This document shows, one piece after another, positions 42,853-52,059 of a stretch of DNA of 64,000 nucleotides. This stretch comes from W1P20-047 sp045118335 (GTDB lineage: Bacteria; Actinomycetota; Coriobacteriia; Coriobacteriales; Eggerthellaceae): positions 1 through 64,000 of the forward strand of contig JBGUXY010000027.1 in NCBI GenBank assembly GCA_045118335.1, written 5' to 3'. The position numbers were made by a program, and so were the translations under genes. The notes below the pieces were generated by a model, which did not search any database, was not told where the DNA came from, and saw nothing but the letters and a program-made list of their open reading frames with translations. The stretch's first letter is position 1. Every line of letters begins with the position of its first letter.

Positions 42853-43623
42853 TTGAAGATCATCATATCTCCCGCCAAGAAGATGGTGGTGAACACCGAT
42901 GACCTTTCGTGCGAAGGCCTGCCCGTGTTCTTGGACAGGGCATGCGTTCTAAAAGATTGGATCTGCAGCCTGAGCTATTTTCAGCAGAAGGCGCTTTGGG
43001 CTTGCAGCGACGCGATAGCCCAGCAGAACGCCGAACGGTTCGACTGCATGGATCTGACGCACAATCTTACCCCGGCGCTGCTGGCCTACGACGGCATCCA
43101 GTTCACCTACATGGCTCCAGCCGTGTTCGAAGATGGCCAATACAAATGGGTGCAGGAGCACCTGCGCATTCTTTCGGGCTTCTACGGAGTATTGAAGCCA
43201 ATGGACGGCGTTGTGCCTTATCGACTCGAAATGCAGGCGAAAGCCCAGGTAGACGGCCATGCAAACCTCTACAGCTTCTGGGGCAGGAGCCTCTACGACG
43301 AGGTGATGGACCAAAGCCGCGTTCTGGTGAACCTGGCGTCGAAGGAGTACTCGAAGGCCATAGAAAAGTACCTGCAGCCAGAAGACACCTACATCACCTG
43401 CGTCTTCGGCGAGCTGGAAGGCGGCAAGGTGGTTCAGAAGGGCGTCTACGCGAAGATGGCCCGCGGCGAAATGGTGCGCTACCTAGCCGGCATCAACGCC
43501 GAAACGCCCGACCAGCTGCAAGGCTTCAACTGGAGCGGTTACGCCTTCGACGAAGAACGATCCACCAATCTAACTTACGTGTTCGCGCGCAGGGAAACCC
43601 CCGGGAAGAGTACACGCTTGTAA
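42853..43623 (+). CDS. yaaA: YaaA, peroxide stress DNA-binding/iron-limiting protein
   Basis: 256 aa with the UPF0246 pattern: KIIISPAKKM at the start, TYMAPAVFEDGQYKWVQEHLRILSGFYG in part, KPMDGVVPYRLEM, NLASKEYSKAI, and GVYAKMARGEMVRYL. In E. coli YaaA lowers free iron and protects DNA during peroxide stress. The start is a TTG at 42853, with GGAGGTG nine bases before it. It follows bcp and the two form a peroxide-defence pair. Confidence 0.93.
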   Translation: MKIIISPAKKMVVNTDDLSCEGLPVFLDRACVLKDWICSLSYFQQKALWACSDAIAQQNAERFDCMDLTHNLTPALLAYDGIQFTYMAPAVFEDGQYKWVQEHLRILSGFYGVLKPMDGVVPYRLEMQAKAQVDGHANLYSFWGRSLYDEVMDQSRVLVNLASKEYSKAIEKYLQPEDTYITCVFGELEGGKVVQKGVYAKMARGEMVRYLAGINAETPDQLQGFNWSGYAFDEERSTNLTYVFARRETPGKSTRL

Positions 43624-43676
43624 CCCATTCTGAGTCGGCCGCCCGTAGACGCTCGGCTCATTGTAGGAGCATGAGA

Positions 43677-43696
43677 AAAAGAACCCGTCCCTATTT
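43677..43696. repeat. Dispersed repeat copy 1
   Basis: The 20-mer that begins AAAAGAACCCG and ends TCCCTATTT is identical to 52173-52192. Its surroundings (GAGAAAA before, ATTTATC after) also fit the REP-like element there. It stands between yaaA and the HTH-AlaA gene. Confidence 0.65.
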
Positions 43697-43722
43697 ATCT
43701 ATTTATCATTTGCGGGTATGTT

Positions 43723-43801
43723 TTGAACTTTTCTTGGGGACTCGGTATTGAGTTCAATTTTGCAATTGTTTGGTTCAAAATAGGCGGTACGAATTTGAAC
43801 C
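43723..43801. promoter_or_regulatory. Four TTGAAC/GTTCAA half-sites before the HTH-AlaA gene
   Basis: TTGAAC at 43723, GTTCAA at 43752 and 43774, and TTGAAC at 43795 are spaced 29, 22 and 21 bases apart. GGTTCAAA (43772-43779) and TTTGAACC (43794-43801) form an exact 8-bp inverted pair 12 bases before the ATG. They are likely binding sites for the N-terminal HTH of the encoded protein. Confidence 0.6.
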
Positions 43802-43813
43802 ACAGGAGAGACG

Positions 43814-45325
43814 ATGACCGATTCCACGTTTGCTCAACGCCTTCGACAGGCTATGGACGACGCTGGTCTCAAGCAGGTCGATTTGGTTCGCATTGCCGGC
43901 GAACGACAATACAAGCTTGGGAAGAGCCAGGTCAGCCAGTATCTGAGCGGAAAGACCTTCCCCAGGCCCGCTCAATTGAAGGCACTAGCGGCCATTCTGC
44001 AAATTGAACCCAATTGGCTCGCTGGCGATCTTGATTCGCCCGATGAAGAATCCAACACCCAAGCACAGACGCCAGCCCCTCAAAAAGAAACCCAACCGAA
44101 AGGAAACCCCATGCGTCAGTTCAAGAAATCCTCCAAGCTGGACAACGTGCTCTACGACGTGCGCGGCCCGGTTGTCGACGAGGCCAGGCGCATGGAACAC
44201 GCCGGCATGAACGTGTTGAAGCTCAACATCGGCAATCCCGCGCCTTTTGGTTTTCGCACACCCGACGAGGTCGTATACGACATGAGCCGTCAGCTCGCCG
44301 ATTGCGAAGGTTATTCCGACAGCAAGGGCCTGTATACAGCCCGCAAAGCCATTATGCAGTATTCCCAGATCAAACGCCTGCCGAATGTGACCATAAGCGA
44401 CATCTACACCGGCAATGGCGTAAGCGAGCTCATCAATTTGTGCATGCAGGCATTGCTCGATTTCGGCGATGAGATCTTGATCCCCAGCCCCGACTACCCA
44501 CTGTGGACTGCCTGCGCAACGCTCTCTGGCGGCACGCCTGTGCACTACATCTGCGATGAGCAGGCCGAATGGAACCCCGACCTCGACGACATACGCGCGA
44601 AAATCACTCCGCGCACGAAGGCCATCGTCATCATCAACCCGAACAACCCCACCGGCGCTCTCTACCCGCGCGAGGTGCTGGAGGAAATCGTGGAAATCGC
44701 CCGGGAGCATCATCTGATGATCTTTTCCGACGAAATCTACGACCGCCTGGTCATGGACGGTCACGAGCACATAAGCATCGCAAGCCTTGCCCCCGATCTG
44801 TTCTGCATCACGTTCAGCGGGCTTTCCAAATCTCACATGATCGCCGGCTACCGCATCGGCTGGATGGTCCTTTCCGGCAACAAACGCCTGGCCAAAGACT
44901 ACATCGAGGGGCTGAACATGCTTTCCAACATGCGCCTGTGCTCCAATGTGCCCGCGCAGTCCATCGTGCAGACGGCGTTGTGGGGATACCAGAGCGTGCG
45001 CGACTACGTGGTACCCGGCGGGCGCATCTACGAGCAGCGCAACTTCGTATACGACGCCTTGAACAGCATCGACGGAATCACCGCCGTGAAACCCAAGGCG
45101 GCGTTCTACATCTTCCCGAAGATCGACACGAAAAAGTTCAACATCACCGACGATGTTCACTTCGCACTCGACCTTCTGAAGGAAAAGAAGCTGCTCATCG
45201 TGCAGGGCACCGGCTTCAACTGGAAGGAACCCGATCATTTCCGCGTCGTGTACCTGCCTCGCATCGAGGTGCTGGGCGAGGCCATGCACAAGCTCGAGGA
45301 CTTCCTGAGGTACTATCGTCAATAG
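43814..45325 (+). CDS. Cro/CI-type HTH fused to an AlaA-like aminotransferase
   Basis: 503 aa. Residues 1-75 form an XRE-type HTH domain (FAQRLRQAMDDAGLKQVDLVRIAGE, then SQVSQYLSGKTFPRPAQLKALAAIL). A Gln/Pro/Glu-rich linker leads to a full PLP aminotransferase from about 100, very like E. coli AlaA: KSSKLDNVLYDVRGPVVDEA, LNIGNPAPFGF, INPNNPTGALYPREV, and the PLP lysine in TFSGLSKSHMIAGYRIGW. AlaA makes alanine from pyruvate and glutamate. The fusion suggests a PLP- or amino-acid-sensing autoregulator, unlike the GntR-type MocR family. An ACAGGAGAG site precedes the ATG. Confidence 0.9.
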   Translation: MTDSTFAQRLRQAMDDAGLKQVDLVRIAGERQYKLGKSQVSQYLSGKTFPRPAQLKALAAILQIEPNWLAGDLDSPDEESNTQAQTPAPQKETQPKGNPMRQFKKSSKLDNVLYDVRGPVVDEARRMEHAGMNVLKLNIGNPAPFGFRTPDEVVYDMSRQLADCEGYSDSKGLYTARKAIMQYSQIKRLPNVTISDIYTGNGVSELINLCMQALLDFGDEILIPSPDYPLWTACATLSGGTPVHYICDEQAEWNPDLDDIRAKITPRTKAIVIINPNNPTGALYPREVLEEIVEIAREHHLMIFSDEIYDRLVMDGHEHISIASLAPDLFCITFSGLSKSHMIAGYRIGWMVLSGNKRLAKDYIEGLNMLSNMRLCSNVPAQSIVQTALWGYQSVRDYVVPGGRIYEQRNFVYDALNSIDGITAVKPKAAFYIFPKIDTKKFNITDDVHFALDLLKEKKLLIVQGTGFNWKEPDHFRVVYLPRIEVLGEAMHKLEDFLRYYRQ

Positions 45326-45426
45326 CTCGAAAACCTTGCAGCACTCAAAGACACCTGAGCACCGTTTGCCAGCTTGCGGTACAATAGTCAACGAGGCCTG
45401 ATAAACGCAACAAATAAGGAATACCT

Positions 45427-46560
45427 ATGGCCAAACACGCAAAGCATTCCAAGGAAGCGAAGAAAAACCTCAAGCAACGCCAGAAGCGGCTCAAGCACGA
45501 GCGCGAACTCGAAGAGCGCGAACTCAGGCGACAGGGGCATGGCGTCAAACGCGGGTGCCTGGTCGCCGTGTTGGTGGTGCTCATCCTCGTGCTGTTGCTT
45601 GGTGCTTTGGGGGTCATCGTGTTGCTGAAGCCGGCATTCGCCCAGCCCATGCTCGACCGCATCCAGCCAGCACTCGAATTGGCCCAGCCTGTCGTCAACC
45701 GAACATGCGACCTTTTGGGCATCGACCTCGATTCCCAAAACGTCGCCGAAGAAGCCGAGGCTTCCCGTCCGACGACTGTCGCCACCGATGCGCCGCTTGC
45801 CAGCGACAAGGAACTCGCCGAAGATGCCAAGGCCGAACAGGAAGAGCAGGAACAAGAAGAGCTCATGCATCAACGCCGCCTTATCGCGCAATGCCAGGGC
45901 GTGGACATCTATTCCCCCATCGCCCAAGACGAGATAACCGGCGTGCTGTTTCACCAGGCATCGTACAAATGGGGCCAGGTCATGAGCACCGATCTGCCTG
46001 AAGCCGACATATCCAAAATCTACGAAGACGGCGAATACCTTCGCGTGAACAACGAGCAGACCGAAGGCGAATGGGTCGATGCCGATGCCGCACACCTGTA
46101 CCGCGAGCAGGATAGCACGCCCATGGACACCTCCATCGATTGCGGGGCGAAAGCGGGTACCGCCGTGTACGCGCCCGTGACCGGCGAGGTCATCGCCGTG
46201 CAGGACTACATGCTCTACGACGAGATTCCCGACGTGCAGATTCACATCCGCCCCGATGCCAACCGCGACCTGGACGTGGTGTTGCTTCACCAGTACGACC
46301 CGCTGGTGAAGGTGGGCGACCACGTGGAAGCGGGCCAGACGCAGATTTCCTCTGTGCGCGACATCGCCAAAGACCTCACCGATGTGCAGCTAGCCTTCTA
46401 CACCGAACCCGACGACCCCGGCAACCACTCCCACGTGCAGGTCAACGACATCCACGACGTCGACTACCTGAAGATGTACTTCCGCGGCGTTCCCCTGGAA
46501 GGCATAGATACCGATTTCCCCGAAGAGGAGCCAGAGGAAGAACCCGAGGGCGAAGAATAG
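45427..46560 (+). CDS. Membrane-anchored M23-like (LytM fold) protein
   Basis: 377 aa. A Lys/Arg-rich cytoplasmic start (1-40) leads to one hydrophobic helix (about 43-70), an acidic linker and a C-terminal LytM-type domain: GTAVYAPVTGEVIAVQ, VVLLHQYDPLVKVGDHVEAGQTQI, and NHSHVQVND. The HxH motif is kept, but the first metal His of M23 enzymes (HxxxD) is replaced, so activity is doubtful; it may bind or regulate peptidoglycan enzymes. It ends with an acidic EEEPEEEPEGEE tail. AATAAGGAAT lies before the ATG. Confidence 0.78.
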   Translation: MAKHAKHSKEAKKNLKQRQKRLKHERELEERELRRQGHGVKRGCLVAVLVVLILVLLLGALGVIVLLKPAFAQPMLDRIQPALELAQPVVNRTCDLLGIDLDSQNVAEEAEASRPTTVATDAPLASDKELAEDAKAEQEEQEQEELMHQRRLIAQCQGVDIYSPIAQDEITGVLFHQASYKWGQVMSTDLPEADISKIYEDGEYLRVNNEQTEGEWVDADAAHLYREQDSTPMDTSIDCGAKAGTAVYAPVTGEVIAVQDYMLYDEIPDVQIHIRPDANRDLDVVLLHQYDPLVKVGDHVEAGQTQISSVRDIAKDLTDVQLAFYTEPDDPGNHSHVQVNDIHDVDYLKMYFRGVPLEGIDTDFPEEEPEEEPEGEE

Positions 46561-46668
46561 CGTTTCGCACACGCGGGCACAGCCCCATCACAGCATGGTC
46601 TGCAGCAATTCCCCGCATGTCGGCACAACGCGAACCGGCACCTCCCAACAGCGCTGCGGTAACTGGCA

Positions 46669-48195
46669 CTACCGCCTCCAGCTAGCTCCCATGATGCATG
46701 CACCCACCACAATCCCCGTGGCAACGAGCGCAATGGAAACCCGGTTTGCCGCAGCACGAACGTCTTTCGAGAGCTGCTCGGTGGCCGACAGCTGCATGCC
46801 GATCTTCACGTGGCCCTTCTGCACCATGTCGAGCGTCTGGTTGATGCGCATGGGCAAAGACGCCATGGCCGCCGCGCTGTCCATGGTCTGGCCAGCGAGG
46901 CTGGCAGCCGCCCGGCGCAGACTGTTCGGATCGAAGCTTGACTTCAGGTATTCCACGAGCACCGACATGATGTTGAGCCTTGGAGAGATGTGGTGAATCG
47001 TGCCTTCGAGCGTCACCAAGCCGCGGCCCAAGTTGGTAAGGAACGGGTCAACGTCCATACCGACGTCGGAAATCGACGTGGTGAGCGATGTAATGAGCGC
47101 GCCCGTGTCGAATTCCTCCAAGTCGACATCGATGAACTGCCCGGTTACGTCTTCGCACAATTCGAGCAGCTGCGCATGGTCGATAGGCCCCGTGGGCGTG
47201 GCCACCTTCAGCACCGATCGCTTCAGCCCGTAGGTGTCGCCTTTCACGAGCGCCAGAATAAGCCCCTTCAGCGTTTCGCGCTGGGAACTGGTCATCGTGC
47301 CCATCATGCCGAAGTCGATCCATTCGATGCCGTTATCATCGGTCACCATGACGTTGCCGGCATGCGGGTCGGCGTGGTAGAAGCCGTCTTCCATCATCTG
47401 TTGCATGTAGTTGCTGGCCACCAGATACGCGATTTCGTCGCGCTCTTCGTCGGTTTTGCCCATCTCGCCTATTCTTTCGGCTGGCGGGGCGGAAACGAAG
47501 TCCTCGGTGAGGATGGCGCTCGTGGAGTATTCGCGGTAGCACCTGGGACTGGTCACCTTTTCGCGCTGCTCGTTGTTCGCATAGAAGCGATCGAGGTTCG
47601 CCTCCTCGTTGGCGAAGTCGAGCTCCTCCATCGAGGTCTTGATGAGCTCGGCGACCAGATCCTTCAGCGACAGGCCGCCCTTGCCCTTGTTCACCAGGTC
47701 GAGCATTTCGACCAGGCGCTCGAGTATGGCAAGGTCGTTGGTCACGGTCTCCACGATGCCTGGGCGTTGTACCTTGACGGCTACCACCTCTCCAGTGGGC
47801 AGCTCGGCACGATGCACCTGGGCAATGGATGCAGAACCCAACGGCACTTCGTCGAATGTGGCGAAGAGCTCGTCTATGGGCTTGCCCAGTTCGGTTTCGA
47901 CCTGGGATTTTACATCGGAGAAATAGAGCGGGCGAGCATTCGTGCGCAGTTCGCCGAGCGCTTCGCAGTACTCCATGGGCAACACGTCGGGATGCGTCGA
48001 GGCGATTTGCCCAAGCTTCACGAACGTCGTACCCAGATCCTGGATAAGATCGACCGCCATATCGGGAGTGAGGCCGTCTTTTAGGTCGTACTTCTTGACG
48101 ATGGATAGAATTTCTCTGAACCGCGCCTGCGATGCCGCCTTTTCCTCCTTCGTCCTCCTGCGTGCCATCTTCATCAAAAGACTGATGTCTGCCAT
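46669..48195 (-). CDS. UbiB/AarF (ABC1) family kinase-like protein
   Basis: 508 aa. Typical family segments are FVKLGQIASTHPDVLP, VPLGSASIAQVHRAEL, VAVKVQRPGI, HADPHAGNVMVT and WIDFGMMG. Two hydrophobic helices lie at the C-terminus (about 485-507). UbiB proteins act in quinone or lipid-linked metabolism, with ATPase activity at the membrane. In anaerobes making menaquinone the exact step is unknown. It stands alone, convergent with the M23-like gene. A good AAGGAGGT site lies 8 bases before the ATG. Confidence 0.92.
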   Translation of the reverse strand: MADISLLMKMARRRTKEEKAASQARFREILSIVKKYDLKDGLTPDMAVDLIQDLGTTFVKLGQIASTHPDVLPMEYCEALGELRTNARPLYFSDVKSQVETELGKPIDELFATFDEVPLGSASIAQVHRAELPTGEVVAVKVQRPGIVETVTNDLAILERLVEMLDLVNKGKGGLSLKDLVAELIKTSMEELDFANEEANLDRFYANNEQREKVTSPRCYREYSTSAILTEDFVSAPPAERIGEMGKTDEERDEIAYLVASNYMQQMMEDGFYHADPHAGNVMVTDDNGIEWIDFGMMGTMTSSQRETLKGLILALVKGDTYGLKRSVLKVATPTGPIDHAQLLELCEDVTGQFIDVDLEEFDTGALITSLTTSISDVGMDVDPFLTNLGRGLVTLEGTIHHISPRLNIMSVLVEYLKSSFDPNSLRRAAASLAGQTMDSAAAMASLPMRINQTLDMVQKGHVKIGMQLSATEQLSKDVRAAANRVSIALVATGIVVGACIMGASWRR

Positions 48196-48275
48196 ACCCG
48201 AATACCTCCTTGATCCTGCCTATCCTTGAATCATGCACTTAAGTGTACGACTTTCACGAGCTGAATGTTTCATCG

Positions 48276-49925
48276 CTAATTGCTTGTTTCGTGATGGGCA
48301 ACCATCGTGGAACGGTCGATTGCCTTGAACTCGTACCCGAGCGATTGGTAGTGCTCGATGATGCGCGGCAAGGCCTCCACGGTCGTCTGCTTGGTTTCGG
48401 AATCGTGCATGAGCAACACGATGTTTTCCTCCTGCGTGGGCTCGGTGGCAAAACCTACGATCTCTTCGGTTGTGTGCACGTCGCCATCACCCACCGACAT
48501 GTTCCAATCGTAATACTGGTAGCCCTTGTTTTGCACCGATTCGACAAGCGTGGTCATGATGCCAGGAGCGTATTGTGCCGAAATGGTGTTCGATGAGCCT
48601 CCGGGGAAGCGGATGAAACAGGGAACGTATCCAATCTGTTCTTCCACGATTGCGGCTATCTTGTCTAAATCGGCGTAATACGCATCCACCGATGAGTACA
48701 CGTCCGAGTATTGGTGCGAATAGGTGTGCATCCCGATTGTGTGGCCTCTGTTGTACGCTTCCCTGATCATGGGGTAATACGCGGGGTCTATGCCTACTAC
48801 GAAAAACGTGGCCTTGCAATCGTATTTGTCGAGGATGTCGAGCACCGCCTGAGTGTTTTTCGAGGGACCGTCGTCAATGGTAAGATAAACCGTCTTGTGC
48901 CCATTGCTCTTGTAGTTCCAATCGGTGCGGGCGGGATCGACAGCGAAGTCCTTGTTTCGCCAGGCAAGATCTGAAACCTCGGCTTCCAAGTCATCCACAT
49001 CCAAAGCGTCCTGCGCCTGCTCCATTGCCTCCACATCATAGGTTGACGTTGCGTTGGAATCGGCCTGGCTTGCTTCCAACTCGTGCTCCTGAGCAGGCCC
49101 GCGAGTTCCGTCTTGAATGGCTTGGGAATGCAGAATGCCCCAGATGGGGTCCGGCATCGAAAGCCCCATGCTATTGGCTAGAAAAGATGCCGCCAAGCCC
49201 ACAACCGCAAGAAGCAGAAGACATGCAACTGCCGCCCGCATCACCCGGTGCTTCTTCGCCGCGGGAATTGTCACCACCCGTGCGTTTTCGGGGCGCGGCC
49301 TTTGCCCGCTCCCCTTCGCGGCTGCCGTGTCCTTTCTGGGGTTTGCCATCGTGCGTGCGCTTTCGGGGCGCGGCCTTTGCCCGCTCCCCCTCGCAGCGGT
49401 CGTGTCCCTTCTGGGGCTCGCCGCCGTGCGTGCGCTCTCGGGCCGCGGCCTTTGCCCGCTCTCCCTCGCGCTGGCCGTGTTCCTTCTGGTAGTCGGGTTC
49501 CTTTTGGAATCTGCCTTCGCCCGCGAACCCTCGGGGCGCCGCCTTTGCCCGCTCCCCCTCGCGGCGGCCGTGTCCCTCCGAGGGGCTGCCGTTGCTCGCG
49601 AACCCTCGGGCCGCCGACCCCGCCCGTTCTTTCCACGAACAGACGTATTCTCCCGGGGAGCTGCCGTCGTCCGAGAACCTTCGGGCCGCCGACCCTGCCC
49701 GCTCTCTTTTGCGGCGGTTGTGTTCCTTCTGGGGCCTGCCGTCGTGCGTGCGCTTTCGGGCCGCGGCTTTTGTCCGCTCCTTCTTTCGACGGCTTCGCTT
49801 TCTTGCGTCGAGCGCCCTTTGCCGCGAATGGAAGACAAGTGCTCGCGTCGCTCATCTTTGCGAGCTTGCCTTCTTCTTTGCTCTTCCCGAACGCTTGGTC
49901 TGCGTTTCTGCGATCCAGGTGGCAT
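48276..49925 (-). CDS. Polysaccharide deacetylase with N-terminal 25-residue repeats
   Basis: 549 aa. Residues about 48-214 contain seven 25-residue basic repeats (core SGQRPRPESARTAAxPRRDT), one with a 6-residue insert. A hydrophobic helix (about 229-250) follows, then an acidic linker and an extracellular NodB domain. That domain has YLTIDDGPSKNT, GMHTYSHQYSD with metal histidines, and FIRFPGGSSN. It probably removes acetyl groups from cell-wall sugars, giving lysozyme resistance. The repeat segment would lie inside the cell and could bind nucleic acid or anionic lipid. Repeats in DNA are 75 bp long. Confidence 0.9.
   Translation of the reverse strand: MPPGSQKRRPSVREEQRRRQARKDERREHLSSIRGKGRSTQESEAVERRSGQKPRPESARTTAGPRRNTTAAKESGQGRRPEGSRTTAAPRENTSVRGKNGRGRRPEGSRATAAPRRDTAAARGSGQRRRPEGSRAKADSKRNPTTRRNTASARESGQRPRPESARTAASPRRDTTAARGSGQRPRPESARTMANPRKDTAAAKGSGQRPRPENARVVTIPAAKKHRVMRAAVACLLLLAVVGLAASFLANSMGLSMPDPIWGILHSQAIQDGTRGPAQEHELEASQADSNATSTYDVEAMEQAQDALDVDDLEAEVSDLAWRNKDFAVDPARTDWNYKSNGHKTVYLTIDDGPSKNTQAVLDILDKYDCKATFFVVGIDPAYYPMIREAYNRGHTIGMHTYSHQYSDVYSSVDAYYADLDKIAAIVEEQIGYVPCFIRFPGGSSNTISAQYAPGIMTTLVESVQNKGYQYYDWNMSVGDGDVHTTEEIVGFATEPTQEENIVLLMHDSETKQTTVEALPRIIEHYQSLGYEFKAIDRSTMVAHHETSN
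49284..49784 (-). repeat. Tandem 75-bp repeats within the deacetylase gene
   Basis: Gly-Gln (or Gly-Arg) landmarks at residues 51, 76, 101, 126, 157, 182 and 207 give an exact 25-residue (75-bp) period broken once by a 6-residue insertion. Copies five to seven are nearly identical, which suggests recent slippage. Confidence 0.85.
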
Positions 49926-50169
49926 GCGCCCTCGTTCCTATTTGCTGCATTTTTGGCATGAATACCTGTTGACCTGGATTGTCTCGCTAAAACGCGAATA
50001 TGACAATGGCATGCGCTCAATTTGGCAAAACGCGGTGTTTTCCCTATGGGAAGAAAGGTGCGAGTTGTAGCGTGTGCGTGCTGTGTCATCGGGGCATTTA
50101 GGTTGCCGACCGCGCGAAGCGTGGTAGTATTTCAGGGCATATGTTTCAATCTGATACGAAGAGGTACCG

Positions 50170-51930
50170 ATGAAGGTTCTGTATAACGACGGCCGCGTCG
50201 ACGAATGCCCTGAAGGCGAGGAGCTCGAGGTCCTGCGCCATTCCGCAGCGCATATCATGGCCCAGGCCGTAAAAAGACTGTATCCCCATGCCGACTTCGG
50301 TTACGGCCCCGCTACCGATAACGGCTTCTACTACGACATCGACCTGGGCGACACGAAGATCTCGGAAGAGGACTTCGCCGCCATCGAGGCCGAAATGCGC
50401 AAGATCTGCAAGGAAAACCTGAAGTTTTCCACCTTCGAGCTTCCGCGCGAGGAAGCCGTCGCTCTCATGGAAGAACGCCAGGAAAAGTACAAGGTGGAGC
50501 ACATCGGCGACCTGGACGAAGATGCGCGCATCACGTTTTACCAGCAGGGCGAGTACATCGACATGTGCGTGGGACCCCATCTGCTCTACACAAAGGCGCT
50601 GAAGGCATTCAAGCTCACCGCCACCTCTGGTGCGTACTGGAAGGGCGACAAAGACAACAAGATGCTCACCCGCATCAACGGCATCGCCTTCCCCACCAAA
50701 GACGAGCTGGCCGAATACGAGCGCATCCAAGCCGAAGCCGCCAAGCGCGACCACCGCAAGATCGGCCAGGAGATGGAGCTGTTCATGTTCGCCGAAGAGG
50801 GCCCGGGCTTCCCGTTCTGGCTGCCCAATGGCACGCTGTTGAAAAACGCTCTCATCAACTACTGGCACGAGATGATGGCGCGTTACAACTACGACGAAGT
50901 GGAAACCCCGCAGATCCTGAGCCGCACGCTGTGGGAAACTTCCGGACATTGGGACCACTACAAGGACAATATGTACACGACGGTCATCGACGACGAAGAC
51001 TACGCCGTGAAGCCCATGAACTGCCCCGGTGCCTGCCTTATCTACAAGAGCAAGCCGCGCAGCTACCGGGACCTGCCGCTGAAGCTAGCCGAAGCGGGCC
51101 ACGACCACCGTCACGAGCTGAAAGGCGCCCTGCACGGGCTGTTCCGCGTGCGCGCGTTCACGCAAGACGATGGTCACATCTTCATCACGCCCGAGCAGAT
51201 CACCGATATGGTGCTGGAGACGGCAGAGCTCTTCGACGAGTACTACCACCAGTTCGGCTTCGAATACCACGTGGAGCTGTCCACCCGCCCCGATGACTCG
51301 ATGGGCTCCGACGAGGACTGGGAACGCGCCGAAGACGGCCTGCGCGAGGCCTTGGAGAAGCTGGGCAAGGACTACACCCTGAACGAGGGCGACGGCGCCT
51401 TCTATGGCCCGAAAATCGACTTCCACCTGAACGACTGCCTGGGACGCACCTGGCAGTGTGGCACCATCCAGCTCGACTTCCAGCTGCCGCAGAACTTCGA
51501 GCTGGAATACACCGGCGCCGACGGCGCGAAGCACCAGCCCATCATGATCCACCGAGCGGGCTTTGGAAGCTTCGAGCGCTTCATCGGCATGCTCGTGGAG
51601 CAGTACGCGGGCAAGTTCCCCGTGTGGCTGGCTCCGTGCCAGGTGAAGGTGCTGCCCGTGTCCGAAAAGACCCGCGAGTACGCCAAGGAAGTGGGCGCTG
51701 CGCTGCGCGCCGCCGGCGTGCGCGCCGTGGTGGACGAGCGCGACGAGAAGATCGGCTACAAGATCCGCGAAGCACGCGGCGTCGACCGCGTGCCTTACAT
51801 GCTCATCTTGGGCGAGCAGGAGCGCGACGGCGGTTTTATTTCCGTGCGCGACCGCACGAACGAGACCGTGCAGAGCACCTTGGAAGACTTCTTGGCAAAG
51901 ATCATGGCTGAAATCCGCGACCGCGCATAG
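50170..51930 (+). CDS. thrS: Threonyl-tRNA synthetase lacking the TGS domain
   Basis: 586 aa class II synthetase that charges tRNA-Thr. The editing domain is present (LRHSAAHIMAQAV with His24/His28, and CVGPH). The catalytic domain has the zinc ligands in NCPGACLIY, DDGHIF and MIHRAGFGSFERF. The anticodon domain is at the C-terminus. The normal N-terminal TGS domain of about 60 residues is missing: only 20 residues stand before the editing domain. An AGAGGTACCG site precedes the ATG, and no in-frame upstream extension exists near it. A strong terminator follows. Confidence 0.96.
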   Translation: MKVLYNDGRVDECPEGEELEVLRHSAAHIMAQAVKRLYPHADFGYGPATDNGFYYDIDLGDTKISEEDFAAIEAEMRKICKENLKFSTFELPREEAVALMEERQEKYKVEHIGDLDEDARITFYQQGEYIDMCVGPHLLYTKALKAFKLTATSGAYWKGDKDNKMLTRINGIAFPTKDELAEYERIQAEAAKRDHRKIGQEMELFMFAEEGPGFPFWLPNGTLLKNALINYWHEMMARYNYDEVETPQILSRTLWETSGHWDHYKDNMYTTVIDDEDYAVKPMNCPGACLIYKSKPRSYRDLPLKLAEAGHDHRHELKGALHGLFRVRAFTQDDGHIFITPEQITDMVLETAELFDEYYHQFGFEYHVELSTRPDDSMGSDEDWERAEDGLREALEKLGKDYTLNEGDGAFYGPKIDFHLNDCLGRTWQCGTIQLDFQLPQNFELEYTGADGAKHQPIMIHRAGFGSFERFIGMLVEQYAGKFPVWLAPCQVKVLPVSEKTREYAKEVGAALRAAGVRAVVDERDEKIGYKIREARGVDRVPYMLILGEQERDGGFISVRDRTNETVQSTLEDFLAKIMAEIRDRA

Positions 51931-51997
51931 GTTTATAAACCACACCATAGATTCGTCAAGAACCGTTAAGCCTGCGCAAGGGCGAAAAGAAAATGGC

Positions 51998-52031
51998 AAT
52001 CGGCCCCGAAACAAACGTTTCGGGGCCGATT
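51998..52031 (+). terminator. Strong hairpin terminator after thrS
   Basis: AATCGGCCCCGAAAC (51998-52012) and GTTTCGGGGCCGATT (52017-52031) form a perfect 15-bp stem with a 4-nt loop. It differs at only one base pair from the terminator after cbiO. Confidence 0.85.
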
Positions 52032-52059
52032 CGCATTCAGCATCACATGCGAAACGGAC

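Noticed and set aside
49117..50070. Long plus-strand frames across the deacetylase repeats
   Set aside because: They come from the GC-rich 75-bp repeats. The minus strand carries the NodB motifs, a membrane helix and a good start.
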